A program made the translations under genes and the position numbers. DNA of 64,000 nucleotides from assembly GCF_001418255.1 (NCBI RefSeq), contig NZ_LIPV01000010.1, forward strand, positions 23,135 to 87,134, read 5' to 3'. The notes beneath the pieces are model-generated. The model made no database searches. It was given only the letters and a program-made list of their open reading frames with translations, and was not told where the DNA came from. This document shows, in pieces, positions 40,825 through 49,663 of this stretch; position 1 is the first letter of the stretch, and the number at the start of each line of letters is the position of its first letter. Source of the DNA: Thiomonas bhubaneswarensis. GTDB lineage: Bacteria; Pseudomonadota; Gammaproteobacteria; Burkholderiales; Burkholderiaceae_C.

Positions 40825-41328
40825 TCAGCAGCAGGATGATTTGGCTGGTTTGCCGCCGGTCACTGTGCCGCAGCAGGTGGCGCTGCCGCGCTCGTTCGCG
40901 GCCGTGGCTGGCGCTGCAGCCGTTGGCACACAGCAGCCTGCGCCTTGCGCAGCCTCATTGAACATGGGTATTGTGTCCAGGGTGTGATAGGTCTCCCAGG
41001 CGATGCCGACCGGGTCGTTGACCCAGTATTTGTCGGAGCGGGCATAGCAGCAGGCGGTGCCGAGCTCCGCGATTGCCTCAGCATCGGTGGCCTCGACGCG
41101 CTGCTGCATATCCAGGAGTTCGGCGCCGCTCTCCACTTGAATGCCGAGATGGTTCAGCCCGGGCGCGGCACCGCGCTGCGAAATGGCGAAATTCACCCGC
41201 GGATCGTCGAGCATCCACTTGGCGTAATCGGCCTTGCGTACCGTGGGCTCGGCGGCGAACAGCGCGGAGTAGAAGCGAACGGCGTCGTCGAGCGCTGGCA
41301 CGCTGACGTGAACATGAAAGCGTTTCAT
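40825..41328 (-). CDS. arsI: ArsI/CadI-family C-As lyase-like VOC protein
   Basis: A 167-residue VOC protein of the ArsI/CadI group. ArsI cleaves methyl or aryl groups from trivalent organoarsenicals using Fe(II) and oxygen. Metal ligands fit His5, His60 and Glu112, close to His5/His62/Glu115 known in ArsI. The vicinal pair Cys93-Cys94 in TACCYARSDKYWVND matches the arsenic-binding cysteines. The last ~40 residues are Cys-rich with three more CC/C clusters. Some relatives are described only as cadmium-induced, so substrate is inferred. It overlaps arsR by 4 nt. Confidence 0.85.
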   Translation of the reverse strand: MKRFHVHVSVPALDDAVRFYSALFAAEPTVRKADYAKWMLDDPRVNFAISQRGAAPGLNHLGIQVESGAELLDMQQRVEATDAEAIAELGTACCYARSDKYWVNDPVGIAWETYHTLDTIPMFNEAAQGAGCCVPTAAAPATAANERGSATCCGTVTGGKPAKSSCC

Positions 41329-41678
41329 GGGGCGATGTCCTCAGTTCGGGAAAGTGAAGCGGGCGGGCAATGAACCGCCGCAGGGCCGCAGGGGTTGCCG
41401 CCGCAGCAGTTCTCGGTGAGATAGCCGATCAGGGCGTTCATGGTGGCGAAGCGGGCGCTGTAGATCACGAAACGTCCTTCCGGGCGGGATTCGATCAGTT
41501 CGGCGTGAACGAGCTCCTTCAGATGGAACGACAGCGATGAGGGAGGCAGGGCGGCCAGCTCGGCAATTTTTCCCGCAGCCAGCCCTTTCGGGCCCGCCTG
41601 CACCAAGGTGCGAAAAACGCGGAGTCGGGCCTCTTGCGCAAGAGCAGCCAGTGCGAGGAGTGCGGCTTTCGTTTCCAT
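41325..41678 (-). CDS. arsR: ArsR-family arsenite-responsive repressor
   Basis: A 117-residue winged-helix repressor. The recognition helix region is PPSSLSFHLKELVHAELIESR. There is no CVC box in the DNA-binding helix. Instead the C-terminus has Cys91, Cys92 and Cys97 in ENCCGGNPCG plus Cys104, resembling the Acidithiobacillus-type ArsR that binds As(III) near its C-terminus. It heads the operon and overlaps arsI, so it should autoregulate all the ars genes. Confidence 0.93.
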   Translation of the reverse strand: METKAALLALAALAQEARLRVFRTLVQAGPKGLAAGKIAELAALPPSSLSFHLKELVHAELIESRPEGRFVIYSARFATMNALIGYLTENCCGGNPCGPAAVHCPPASLSRTEDIAP

Positions 41679-41712
41679 GTTTCAAATTTTATGGAAATAT
41701 AAAAATAAAGCA
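41679..41712 (-). promoter_or_regulatory. AT-rich ars promoter/operator region
   Basis: Immediately upstream of arsR is a strongly AT-rich stretch containing the imperfect palindrome TTTC-N10-GAAA (41680-41697). This is a plausible ArsR operator with the promoter beside it. No ribosome-binding site is evident, so arsR may be made from a nearly leaderless message. Confidence 0.5.
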
Positions 41713-41829
41713 AGGCCCGATGTCGATGGGTTCAGACACCAGCCGCTGCCGAAGGGATATGTTTTGCGACGCCTTGCCTGCCGTCTCCAACATCAAAGGC
41801 GCAGCACGGCTTACGCCTATGCCTCAGCC

Positions 41830-42486
41830 CTACAGGCCCGGAAAGGCGTGAGGCAGCAGCAAGGCGGCCAGCACCGCCATGATCACGCCCGTCAGACGAT
41901 CGAGAATCTGCCAGGCACGGGGGCGGGCGAACCACGGCGCCAGCCAGCGCGCTCCGTAGCCGAGTATGCCGAACCAGAGCGCGCTGCCCAGGCCCGCACC
42001 TGCGACGAACCACCAGCGCAGTCCATCCGGCTGGCGAGCGCCCAAATTGCCCATCAACAGCACGGTGTCGAGATAGACGTGCGGGTTGAGCAGGGTGAAC
42101 GCCAGAGCCTGAGCCATCGCGGCGCCCAGACTTAGCCCGCGGCCCTGGGCCGTGGCTTCGAGCGTTTCGATGCGGCGTGCGCGTTGCAGCGCGCGCCAGC
42201 CATACACCGCCAGAAAGACAGTCCCGCCCAGTGCCAGTGCGCGTGACAGCAGGGGGCTTTCGCCCAGCGCCTGCGACATCCCGGCGACGCCTGTGGCGAT
42301 CAGGCTCACATCGGCCAAGGCGCAGAACGCGACGATGGGGCCCACATGTTCGCGGCGCAGGCCCTGGCGGAGCACGAAGGTGTTCTGTGCACCGATGGCC
42401 ACGATGAGGCCGAGGCTGAGGGTCAGGCCTTGCGTTGCGGCAGACGCGACGGAGAGGAGCGAAGAGGTCGAGAGCATGTCCGCCAT
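41830..42486 (-). CDS. argO: ArgO/LysE-family amino acid exporter
   Basis: A 218-residue exporter with six predicted helices, of the LysE/ArgO branch. The N-terminal segment SLGLIVAIGAQNTFVLRQGLRREHVG and FTLLNPHVYLDTVLL are diagnostic. Family members export arginine or lysine. It is divergent from an argP-like regulator across a 65-bp gap, the standard argO/argP layout. ATG 42486 was taken; ATG 42477 is possible. Confidence 0.9.
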   Translation of the reverse strand: MADMLSTSSLLSVASAATQGLTLSLGLIVAIGAQNTFVLRQGLRREHVGPIVAFCALADVSLIATGVAGMSQALGESPLLSRALALGGTVFLAVYGWRALQRARRIETLEATAQGRGLSLGAAMAQALAFTLLNPHVYLDTVLLMGNLGARQPDGLRWWFVAGAGLGSALWFGILGYGARWLAPWFARPRAWQILDRLTGVIMAVLAALLLPHAFPGL

Positions 42487-42551
42487 CTTGCGGTTGGTTC
42501 GTGATAAAGGCAAACTACGGATACTTCATCAAATTAAATAGTGCTAAACCC

Positions 42552-43448
42552 ATGCTCGACTACGCCGCCCTGGCGGCACTTGCCGCCGTGATTCGCGAAG
42601 GCAGCTTCGATCGAGCGGCCCGCGCTCTCCATGTCACGCCGTCGGCCGTGTCGCAGCGCGTCAGGCTGCTCGAGGAGCGCGTCGGCTGCGCGCTGGTGAT
42701 ACGCGACCAGCCCTGCCGGGCGACCGAGACGGGGCGCCGCCTTTGTCAGCACATCGATCGCGTACGCCTGCTGGAACAGGAACTGCACGACGCGCTGCCC
42801 GCGCTGACGCCGGGGGAGGGCGCGAGGGTTCCGCTGTCCATCGCCGTGAACGCCGACAGCCTGGCCACCTGGCTCGCCCCGGCGATTGCCGCCTACGCAG
42901 CCGACGCTCCGGTGCTGATGAACGTGGCGGTCGACGACGAAGGACACACTGCTGAGTGGCTGCGCAGTGGCGAGGTGCTGGCTGCCGTGACGTCCGAGGC
43001 GCGGCCTACCAGTGGCTGCAACAGCCGCCCGCTCGGCGCCTTGCGCTACGTCGCCGCAGCCAGCCCGGCTTTCGTGCAGCACCATTTCGCGCAGGGGGTG
43101 ACGCCGGGAGCCTTGTCCAGGGCCCCGTCTCTGCTGTTCAGCATCAAGGATGACCTTCAGGCCAGATGGGTGCGTCGGCTTTGTCATCGGGCCGTCGAAC
43201 TGCCGCGTCATGTGCTGCCGTCGACTCAGGCCTTCGTCACCGCCTCGGTGGAGGGCATGGGCTGGGCCATGCACCCGCAGGTCCTGGTGACCGATCATCT
43301 GCGGCAGGGGCGGCTGGTCGAGATCGCGCCCGACAGTGTGCTGGATGTTCCCCTGTACTGGCACTATGCGCGGGCGGCATCGGCACTGGTCGATGGATTG
43401 AGCCGTGCCGTTCTGAGTGCGGCCCGCGAGGCGCTGCTGCAAAAGTGA
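42552..43448 (+). CDS. argP: ArgP/IciA-like LysR-type regulator
   Basis: A 298-residue LysR-family activator. The N-terminal helix-turn-helix reads FDRAARALHVTPSAVSQRVRLLEERVG, and the effector domain follows. ArgP senses arginine or lysine and activates the exporter gene; the divergent argO makes that role likely here. The intergenic AT-rich stretch at 42515-42545 probably holds the operator and both promoters. Confidence 0.9.
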   Translation: MLDYAALAALAAVIREGSFDRAARALHVTPSAVSQRVRLLEERVGCALVIRDQPCRATETGRRLCQHIDRVRLLEQELHDALPALTPGEGARVPLSIAVNADSLATWLAPAIAAYAADAPVLMNVAVDDEGHTAEWLRSGEVLAAVTSEARPTSGCNSRPLGALRYVAAASPAFVQHHFAQGVTPGALSRAPSLLFSIKDDLQARWVRRLCHRAVELPRHVLPSTQAFVTASVEGMGWAMHPQVLVTDHLRQGRLVEIAPDSVLDVPLYWHYARAASALVDGLSRAVLSAAREALLQK

Positions 43449-43466
43449 GACGCGGCCGAGGGGTGA

Positions 43467-44474
43467 TCAGGCGCTGCCGATCAGAATGCCGGTGGCAAAG
43501 ACCAGCAGACCGCCCACGACGACCTGCAACACCGCCAGCCCGAACGGCGTATCCATGAATCGTTTGCGCACCCAGGCGATCAGCACCAACTCCACCGCGA
43601 CGACGGCGAAGGCCAGCAGGGTGGCGAGATGGAAGTTCGGCAGAAGATAGGGCAGGGTATGGCCCAGGCCACCCAGTGCGGTCATCAGCCCGGTGACGCC
43701 TCCACGCAGCCAGGGGCTGCCGCGCCCGGTGAGTGAACCGTCGTCCGACATGGCCTCGGCGAAGGCCATGCTGATGCCCGCTCCCAATGCGGCGGCCAGT
43801 CCGACCAGAAACGTGGCCCAGGAGTCGTGCGTGGCGAAAGCGGCGGCGAAAAGTGGCGCCAGCGTGGACACCGATCCGTCCATCAAGCCGGCCAGTCCGG
43901 GTTGCACGAAGCGAAGCACGAAAGCGCGTCGCTGCGTTTCGCGCTCGGCGTGGATGGCTTGCGGCGTGATGAAGCGATTGCCGAGCGCCTCGGCCTTCTG
44001 TTCGTGGCTGGCCTCTGCGGCCGCGAGATCGCCGAGCAACTGGCGAATGCCGGCGTCTGTAGCGTGCCGCGCCGCCTTGGCGTAGAACATGCGCGACTCG
44101 GCCTCCATCACTTCGGCCTGAGCGCGGAACTTGTCCAGATCGATCGGTTGCACCAGCCACAAGGGCTTGCGCTCGATGAAACCGCGCACGTCCTGTCGGC
44201 GTATGAGCGGTATCCGGTCGCCAAAGCGTTTGCGGTAGAGCTCGAGCAGGCGGTGCCGATGGGTATTTTCCTCGGCCGCCATCCCTCGAAAGAGCGCCGC
44301 AGTGTCAGGATAATCGGCGCTCAAGGCCTGCGCGTATTGGCTGTAGATGCGCGCATCGTCTTCTTCGAGCGAGATGGCCAGTGCCAGCAGTTGCTGTTCG
44401 CTCAGCTTGGAGAATTCCAACACTGCCGAACCACGCGACAGGCTGGGTATGGAAAACAGCGAGATCAGATTCAT
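43467..44474 (-). CDS. mbfA: Membrane-bound ferritin MbfA (erythrin-VIT1 fusion)
   Basis: A 335-residue fusion. The N-terminal half is a rubrerythrin-like four-helix bundle with diiron ligands in LEEDDARIYSQY, EENTHRHR, EAESRMFYAK and EASHEQKAE. The C-terminal half is a VIT1-type membrane domain with ~5 helices, including GLMDGSVSTLAPLFAAAFAT. MbfA proteins export iron and protect against peroxide and acid. GGGA lies 8 nt before ATG 44474, better than ATG 44480. Upstream coding would run into tusA antisense and was rejected. It converges with argP. Confidence 0.9.
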   Translation of the reverse strand: MNLISLFSIPSLSRGSAVLEFSKLSEQQLLALAISLEEDDARIYSQYAQALSADYPDTAALFRGMAAEENTHRHRLLELYRKRFGDRIPLIRRQDVRGFIERKPLWLVQPIDLDKFRAQAEVMEAESRMFYAKAARHATDAGIRQLLGDLAAAEASHEQKAEALGNRFITPQAIHAERETQRRAFVLRFVQPGLAGLMDGSVSTLAPLFAAAFATHDSWATFLVGLAAALGAGISMAFAEAMSDDGSLTGRGSPWLRGGVTGLMTALGGLGHTLPYLLPNFHLATLLAFAVVAVELVLIAWVRKRFMDTPFGLAVLQVVVGGLLVFATGILIGSA

Positions 44475-44577
44475 GGCCATGTCCCGGATACGCTCTGCAT
44501 GATTGTCCTCGTTGTCGAGTTCGCCTTCAGAGCCAGCCCTAAAATGCATGCCATCGCGCCCAACAATGGAGAACCGA

Positions 44578-44814
44578 GTGGACCAACCCGTGATTGATGT
44601 CGATCTGGATGCACGCGGACTGAACTGCCCGCTGCCCATCCTTAAAGCCAAGAAAGCGCTGGCCCAGATGCAGAGCGGACAGGTGCTGCGCGTGGTGTCC
44701 ACCGACGGCGGTTCGGTGAGGGATTTTCAGGCTTTTGCCCGCCAGACCGGCAACGCCCTGGTCGACCAGAAGACCGAGGGCGGCGAATACCACCATCTGC
44801 TGCGTCGGCGCTGA
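44578..44814 (+). CDS. tusA: TusA/SirA sulfur-carrier protein
   Basis: A 78-residue TusA-family protein with LDARGLNCPLPILKAKKAL, whose Cys in the CPxP motif carries persulfide. Family members relay sulfur for tRNA 2-thiouridine and molybdenum cofactor synthesis, and in sulfur oxidisers also for dissimilatory sulfur transfer. GTG 44578 was chosen because GGAG lies 6 nt upstream; ATG 44566 has no such site. There are no tus or dsr/hdr genes next to it. Confidence 0.9.
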   Translation: MDQPVIDVDLDARGLNCPLPILKAKKALAQMQSGQVLRVVSTDGGSVRDFQAFARQTGNALVDQKTEGGEYHHLLRRR

Positions 44815-44829
44815 GGCGCGCGACGAACC

Positions 44830-44856
44830 CGGCGCCCACCGGATGGCCGGGCGCCG
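44830..44856. terminator. Hairpin between convergent tusA and galU
   Basis: CGGCGCCC (44830-44837) pairs with GGGCGCCG (44849-44856) around an 11-nt loop. There is no T-run on either side, so bidirectional termination is only possible, not shown. Confidence 0.35.
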
Positions 44857-44880
44857 CAGGCCAAGCGGCGGGATTGCTGC

Positions 44881-45759
44881 TCAGCCTTCGGCGCGGAGAC
44901 TGTTGATGTAGGCGCTGAATTCCGGCCCCGTTTCGGGGTGGCTCATGCCCAGTTGCACGGTGGCTTCCAGGTAACCCATTTTGCTGCCGCAGTCGAAGCG
45001 GCGGCCGCTGTAGCGATAGGCGTAGACCGCTTCTTCGTGCAACAGCGCGGAGATGCCGTCGGTGAGTTGGATTTCACCCCCGGCACCGGGCTTGCCGTGA
45101 CGCAGGTGATGAAACACGCGCGGGCTGAGGATGTAGCGGCCCACCACGGCCTGGGTGCTCGGCGCCACGTCGGGCGCCGGCTTTTCCACGATGCCTGACA
45201 GCGAGGTCAGCCCCGGGGTGATCTCCTGGCCGCTGACGATGCCGTAGCGTTTGGTGTGCTCGCGCGGCACTTCTTCCGTGGCGATGACGCTGCGGCCATG
45301 GCGGCTGTGAATGTCGACCATTTGCGCCATGACGGGCGGCTCACCCACCAGCAGGTCGTCGGCGAGGATGACGGCGAACGGCTCGTTGCCGACCAGGCGC
45401 TCCGCGCACAACACGGCGGCGCCAAGCCCGTTGGCGACCGGCTGGCGCACAAACACGCATTGGACGTTGTCGGGCTTGACGCTGCGAACCACTTCCAGCA
45501 AGGCCTGCTTGCCCGCCGCCTCGAGTTCATGCTCCAGTTCGTAGGCGGTGTCGAAATGGTCTTCAATGGCGCGTTTGTGGCGGCCGGTGACAAAGATCAT
45601 TTCGGTGATGCCTGCGGCATAGGCTTCCTCGACTGCGTACTGGATCAGCGGCTTGTCGACCACCGGCATCATCTCTTTCGGAGTGGCCTTGGTCGCGGGC
45701 AGGAAGCGCGTGCCGAGACCGGCGACGGGAAAGACGGCTTTGGTGATGGTCGCAAGCAT
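44881..45759 (-). CDS. galU: UTP-glucose-1-phosphate uridylyltransferase
   Basis: A 292-residue nucleotidyltransferase making UDP-glucose for LPS, exopolysaccharide and UDP-sugar pathways. The nucleotide motif is [33 protein letters not shown] and the later GIVEKPAP and [11 protein letters not shown] segments are GalU hallmarks. ATG 45759 gives the canonical N-terminus ([14 protein letters not shown]). UDP-glucuronate and L-Ara4N derive from its product, which may tie it loosely to arnD nearby. Confidence 0.95.
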   Translation of the reverse strand: MLATITKAVFPVAGLGTRFLPATKATPKEMMPVVDKPLIQYAVEEAYAAGITEMIFVTGRHKRAIEDHFDTAYELEHELEAAGKQALLEVVRSVKPDNVQCVFVRQPVANGLGAAVLCAERLVGNEPFAVILADDLLVGEPPVMAQMVDIHSRHGRSVIATEEVPREHTKRYGIVSGQEITPGLTSLSGIVEKPAPDVAPSTQAVVGRYILSPRVFHHLRHGKPGAGGEIQLTDGISALLHEEAVYAYRYSGRRFDCGSKMGYLEATVQLGMSHPETGPEFSAYINSLRAEG

Positions 45760-45875
45760 GTTGTTCGTCAGCGCGTGGGTTGAACATGTCACTGATACTA
45801 ACAAGGGATTCTGCATTTGTGCGATGCAGCAAACTCGGGGGTTGACTCGCAACCCCGGCGTTGATCAGACGCAAC

Positions 45876-46079
45876 TCACTCGGCTCGGCGTGGTGTGTAG
45901 CCCGCCGCCAGGATGCGACGCCAGACCGCGCGCTTTTCCTCGGGACTCATCTCGACCCAGCGGCCGACTTCGACAGCGGTGCGCAGACAGCCGCGGCAGA
46001 CGTCGTCAAAGCCGGTGGAGCAGACGCCGACACAAGGCGTGTCGGGTTCGCCGGTTTCGTTGAAGGAGGGCTCGCTCAT
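45876..46079 (-). CDS. DUF1289 small cysteine protein
   Basis: A 67-residue protein with the DUF1289 pattern: SPCxG.C-type DTPCVGVCSTGFDDVCRGCLRT (four Cys, probably a metal site), then WVEMSPEEKRAVWRRI. The function is unknown; the family is widespread in Proteobacteria. It overlaps arnD by 4 nt and is translated after it. Confidence 0.82.
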   Translation of the reverse strand: MSEPSFNETGEPDTPCVGVCSTGFDDVCRGCLRTAVEVGRWVEMSPEEKRAVWRRILAAGYTPRRAE

Positions 46080-46975
46080 TGCACCTCGCCCTGCACGGCA
46101 AGGGTGCCGCTGCGCCCGGGAATGCTGCCGAGGCCGACCGCGTGATGCGGCAGAGCGCTCAGATTCAAGGTGTCCGCATAGGCCCGCATGGTGGTGCAAT
46201 GCAGACCTGCGGCCTTCCAGCCGTGCAGCAGACGGTCGAACACGGAGGCGAGCTGTCCGCCTTCGAGTTCCGCGTGCAGGGTGTAGACGTGGTCGCGCCC
46301 GTCGGTGCTCAGGCGCAGGAGGTGGTCGGCCACGTTGTCGGCGTTGAGTCCGTCCACACCGATCAATTCATCGAGCGTCGGCAGGGTGGTCGGCAACTGC
46401 GGCACTTTTAGCGCCTGTCCCTGCACGACGGGCAGAAAGGGGTGGATGCCGCGCCCATCGGATGCCAGGGTGAAACCGAGTTCTTGTTCCAGAAGGTAGG
46501 CGGCGTCGTTCATCTGCCAGCCGGCGGCGCCGTGCACCTGCGGAGGCTGGCCGAAAATATCGCCGTAGCGATCGACTGCGAGCTGGAGCTGGCGACGCGT
46601 CCACTCGGCGCTCTTGCGAACCACGGCGTCCTGCCACAGGATGTGGTCCCAGGTATGCACCCCGGTTTCGTGGCCGCTGCGCGCGGCATCGCGCATGGGG
46701 TCGGCCGCACGCCTGCCGATGTCCGGGCCGGGCAGCAGGGTGCCGTAGAGTAGGGTCTTCAGACCGTAGTGACTGGTCACCGAGGTGCGCCGGACCTTGG
46801 CGAGAAAGCCCGGACGGAACACGCGCTTGAGCGCGCGGCCGGTGTGATCCGGGCCGAGGCTGAACAGAAAGGTGGCACGGAGTTGATGTCGATCGAGCAG
46901 GCGGAGCAGGGCGGGTACGCCTTCGAGCGTGCCACGAAGGGTGTCGACATCGACTTTGAGTGCAAGGGTGGGCAT
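46076..46975 (-). CDS. arnD: ArnD-like polysaccharide deacetylase/deformylase
   Basis: A 299-residue NodB-type deacetylase closely following ArnD of E. coli (296 aa). KVDVDTLRGTLEGVP carries the metal-binding Asp pair and TGVHTWDHILWQ carries the His. The C-terminal part includes LPTLDELIG and VYTLHAELEGG. ArnD removes the formyl group from undecaprenyl-phosphate-L-Ara4FN before ArnT transfers L-Ara4N to lipid A. No other arn gene is adjacent; an ArnT-like gene opens the window 45 kb away. The ATG at 46975 has no clear ribosome-binding site. Confidence 0.87.
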   Translation of the reverse strand: MPTLALKVDVDTLRGTLEGVPALLRLLDRHQLRATFLFSLGPDHTGRALKRVFRPGFLAKVRRTSVTSHYGLKTLLYGTLLPGPDIGRRAADPMRDAARSGHETGVHTWDHILWQDAVVRKSAEWTRRQLQLAVDRYGDIFGQPPQVHGAAGWQMNDAAYLLEQELGFTLASDGRGIHPFLPVVQGQALKVPQLPTTLPTLDELIGVDGLNADNVADHLLRLSTDGRDHVYTLHAELEGGQLASVFDRLLHGWKAAGLHCTTMRAYADTLNLSALPHHAVGLGSIPGRSGTLAVQGEVQ

Positions 46976-47092
46976 GGGAGGATGAAAAGACGCGGGCATG
47001 ACATCGTAGAGGACTTGACCTGATACGGGGCGGGCGCTGCGAGGGTCTGGTTCAATGGTCAAGTATTGAATACGCGTTGGGGAGAAGAGGTC

Positions 47093-47602
47093 ATGCACGC
47101 TTTGTTTTCAACCTGCGATCTGTGCGACGCGCATCGCGAAGCCCTGCACAACAACGAGCTGCGCGTGCTGCCGCCGGTTTTCCGTTCCTTCGGCAAGATC
47201 AACCGGTTTCGCGGGCAGATTGCGACCGTCCAATGTCGCGACGACAATGCCCTGATCCGATCGACCCTCGAATCGGCAGGGCTGGCCCGTGTGCTGGTGG
47301 TCGACGGAGCGGCCTCGATGAAGCGGGCGCTTCTGGGGGGCAAACTCGCGGCGCTCGCTGCCCAGAATGGCTGGGCCGGCGTGGTGATCAACGGCTGCGT
47401 GCGTGACGTCAACGAAATTCAGCAGGTGCCGATAGGTCTGTTGGCCCTGGCCGCCATGCCTGCTCCGCCCGACAAGCAGGGCCATGGCATGGTCGAAGCC
47501 GTGCTGAACATTCAGGATGTGATCGTGCGGCCGGGCGAGTGGCTCTACGCGGACGAAGACGGCGTGATCATCAGCCACGAGCAGCTCGGGCTGGCGCTTT
47601 GA
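47093..47602 (+). CDS. rraA: RraA-like protein (ribonuclease regulator/HMG aldolase family)
   Basis: A 169-residue RraA-fold protein. The core motif is GGKLAALAAQNGWAGVVINGCVRDVNEI, where RD is the catalytic pair in the HMG/CHA aldolase branch. RraA proteins bind RNase E in E. coli, while related enzymes cleave 4-hydroxy-4-methyl-2-oxoglutarate. Sequence alone does not separate the two roles. GGAG lies 8 nt before ATG 47093. It diverges from arnD. Confidence 0.88.
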   Translation: MHALFSTCDLCDAHREALHNNELRVLPPVFRSFGKINRFRGQIATVQCRDDNALIRSTLESAGLARVLVVDGAASMKRALLGGKLAALAAQNGWAGVVINGCVRDVNEIQQVPIGLLALAAMPAPPDKQGHGMVEAVLNIQDVIVRPGEWLYADEDGVIISHEQLGLAL

Positions 47603-47632
47603 TGCCGGGCGCGATGAGCGGGCACTGGCGCG

Positions 47633-49075
47633 TCACGTCAGGATGCGGCGACGGGCCAGAGGCGGGTTGGTATCGAGATAGGCACGCAGGCCCTCGAAAA
47701 TAGCGCGGGCGATCTGCTTGCGGTAGGCGGGAGTCTGCAGCCGTGCCTCTTCTTCCGGGTTGCTGATGAAGGCGGTTTCGACCAGCATGGAGGGGATGCT
47801 CGGCGACTTGAGCACGGCGAACCCGGCCTGCTGGACCTGCTTCGAATGCAGGTGCACGATTTCCCCCATCTTGCTCAGGGTCGGGCGTGCCATTTTCAGG
47901 CTGGCGTTGATCTTCGCCGTGGTGGACATATCGAGCAGCACCTTGGCTACCTGATAGCTGCGCGAGTTGATGTCGATGCCGCCAATGGCGTCGGCCGCGT
48001 TCTCGCGCTGCGCCATCAACCGGGCCTCCACGCTGGTGGCGCCTCCTTCGGATAGGCAGTACACCGAGGCGCCGCGGGCATCCGGCGTGAACCAGCCGTC
48101 GGCATGGATGGAGGTGAACAGGTCGGCATTGGCCGATTGCGCCTTCTCCACCCGCGTCCACAGCGGCACGAAATAGTCGCTGTCGCGCGTCATCATGACC
48201 CGCATGTAAGGCGTGTTCTGCGCAAGGTCGCGAAGATGCCGGGCGATGAGCAGCACCACATCTTTTTCATGGACGCCGCTGGGCCCCGTGGCCCCCGGAT
48301 CTTCCCCGCCATGGCCGGGGTCGATGGCCAGCAGCACGGTACGGAAGTTGCGGCGGTCGCGGCGTACCGGATCGGGGCGCGAAGGAGGGCTGTCGGCCAG
48401 CGTGTCTGACGGGGCGGTTGCCTGCTGGCGAGGCAGGCCGCTGCCGGGCTCGGCCTGCGCAAACTGCTGCGGCTGAGAGGCTTGCGGGCCGTCGAGCTCG
48501 CTGCGGTGCTGGCGAATCCAGTCGCCCAAGGAGTCTTGCTGGCCGTTCTGGGCCTGCGCCAGCTTGGGCGCAGGGGCGTTGCCCGCGGCGGCCTGGCTCT
48601 CGCGGTCGAGCAGTTCCTGCTGCCGCATGAATGCCATCAGTCTATCGCCGCCATGAGCGGGGTAGAGATCGAAAACCAGCCGGTTCTGATAGGCCGCCAC
48701 TGGCAGCAGGCTGAAGACCTGCGGCTTGACGGCCTGCTTGAGGTCGATGACCAGACGGACCACGTCGGGCTTGAACTGGCCGACGCGCACATCCTTGATG
48801 AAGGGGTCGTCCGCCTTGACCTTGCCCGCGAGACTGCGCAGCTGGCTGTCGAGCTGCAGTCCCTGAATGTCCACCACCAGCCTGGGCGGATCGCTCAAGA
48901 CCTGATGCGTGGCGCTCAAGGCGCCGTCGGACTCCAGCGTCAGCCGGGTGTAGTCGGGCGCGGGCCAGACGCGGATGGACATCAGCGTCGCGCCGCGCGC
49001 GATCATGGGAGCCGTCAGCAGCAGTACGAGGCTGGACGATTGCACGAGAAAACGTCGGCGCGGTGAGGTCAACAT
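47633..49075 (-). CDS. amiC: N-acetylmuramoyl-L-alanine amidase (AmiC-like), Tat-exported
   Basis: A 480-residue cell-wall amidase that splits septal peptidoglycan during daughter-cell separation. The N-terminus SPRRRFLVQ is a twin-arginine signal, as in E. coli AmiA/AmiC. An AMIN domain (~residues 35-140) targets the division site. After a low-complexity linker comes the Amidase_3 domain with IDPGHGGEDPGA and zinc ligands His/Glu/His (SIHAD, and ETAFISNPEEE near the end). AGGAGC lies 7 nt upstream of ATG 49075. It is 49 nt after tsaE, as in many Proteobacteria. Confidence 0.93.
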   Translation of the reverse strand: MLTSPRRRFLVQSSSLVLLLTAPMIARGATLMSIRVWPAPDYTRLTLESDGALSATHQVLSDPPRLVVDIQGLQLDSQLRSLAGKVKADDPFIKDVRVGQFKPDVVRLVIDLKQAVKPQVFSLLPVAAYQNRLVFDLYPAHGGDRLMAFMRQQELLDRESQAAAGNAPAPKLAQAQNGQQDSLGDWIRQHRSELDGPQASQPQQFAQAEPGSGLPRQQATAPSDTLADSPPSRPDPVRRDRRNFRTVLLAIDPGHGGEDPGATGPSGVHEKDVVLLIARHLRDLAQNTPYMRVMMTRDSDYFVPLWTRVEKAQSANADLFTSIHADGWFTPDARGASVYCLSEGGATSVEARLMAQRENAADAIGGIDINSRSYQVAKVLLDMSTTAKINASLKMARPTLSKMGEIVHLHSKQVQQAGFAVLKSPSIPSMLVETAFISNPEEEARLQTPAYRKQIARAIFEGLRAYLDTNPPLARRRILT

Positions 49076-49124
49076 GTTCAAGCTCCTGCTCCAAGACCGG
49101 GGCTGCAGGAGCCAACCCACGGCG

Positions 49125-49649
49125 TCAACCGGACTTCAAACCCTCCGGCAAGGCGCGAGCCAGTCGCTGGCCCTGTTCGGTCCAGGCACGCACGGTGCAG
49201 CGGCGCTGCTCGCCATCGGGCTCGAGATGCACGCTCAAATCGGCGAGGGGCAAGAGCCCCTGCGCGCGCTGCGGCCACTCGATCATACTGACCCCGGCGC
49301 CGCCAACGACATCGCGCAGCCCGGAATCGTCCCATTCATGCGGGTCTGAAAACCGATAAAGATCAATGTGATAGGCAGAGGTCTGAAGAGTTCCCTTCAA
49401 TTGTAGGTCGGGAATGTCGAGCTTGTACTCCTCCAGCAGGCTGAAACTTGGGCTTTTGATGCGTCCTTGCACGCCCAAAGCACGAAGAAAGGCCCGCGCA
49501 AAGGTGGTTTTCCCTGCGCCGAGGTCGCCGTCGAGGGTGATCAGAAGACGCGGCTCCGGGTGTTGCATCCACGCCAAAGCCAGGGCGCTTGCGAGCGTCT
49601 CGGTGTCGTGTTCATCGGCAAGCCGCAGCGTGAGGGCGACAGAAGGCAT
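49125..49649 (-). CDS. tsaE: tRNA t6A synthesis ATPase TsaE
   Basis: A 174-residue P-loop ATPase needed for N6-threonylcarbamoyl-adenosine formation on ANN-decoding tRNAs, together with TsaB/TsaD. Walker A is GDLGAGKTT (~residues 42-50). IKSPSFSLLEEY and YHIDLYRF are the conserved TsaE segments, and MIEWPQRAQGLLP lies near the end. It is upstream of the amidase on one transcript. Confidence 0.94.
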   Translation of the reverse strand: MPSVALTLRLADEHDTETLASALALAWMQHPEPRLLITLDGDLGAGKTTFARAFLRALGVQGRIKSPSFSLLEEYKLDIPDLQLKGTLQTSAYHIDLYRFSDPHEWDDSGLRDVVGGAGVSMIEWPQRAQGLLPLADLSVHLEPDGEQRRCTVRAWTEQGQRLARALPEGLKSG

Positions 49650-49663
49650 ATCGAATTTCTAAA

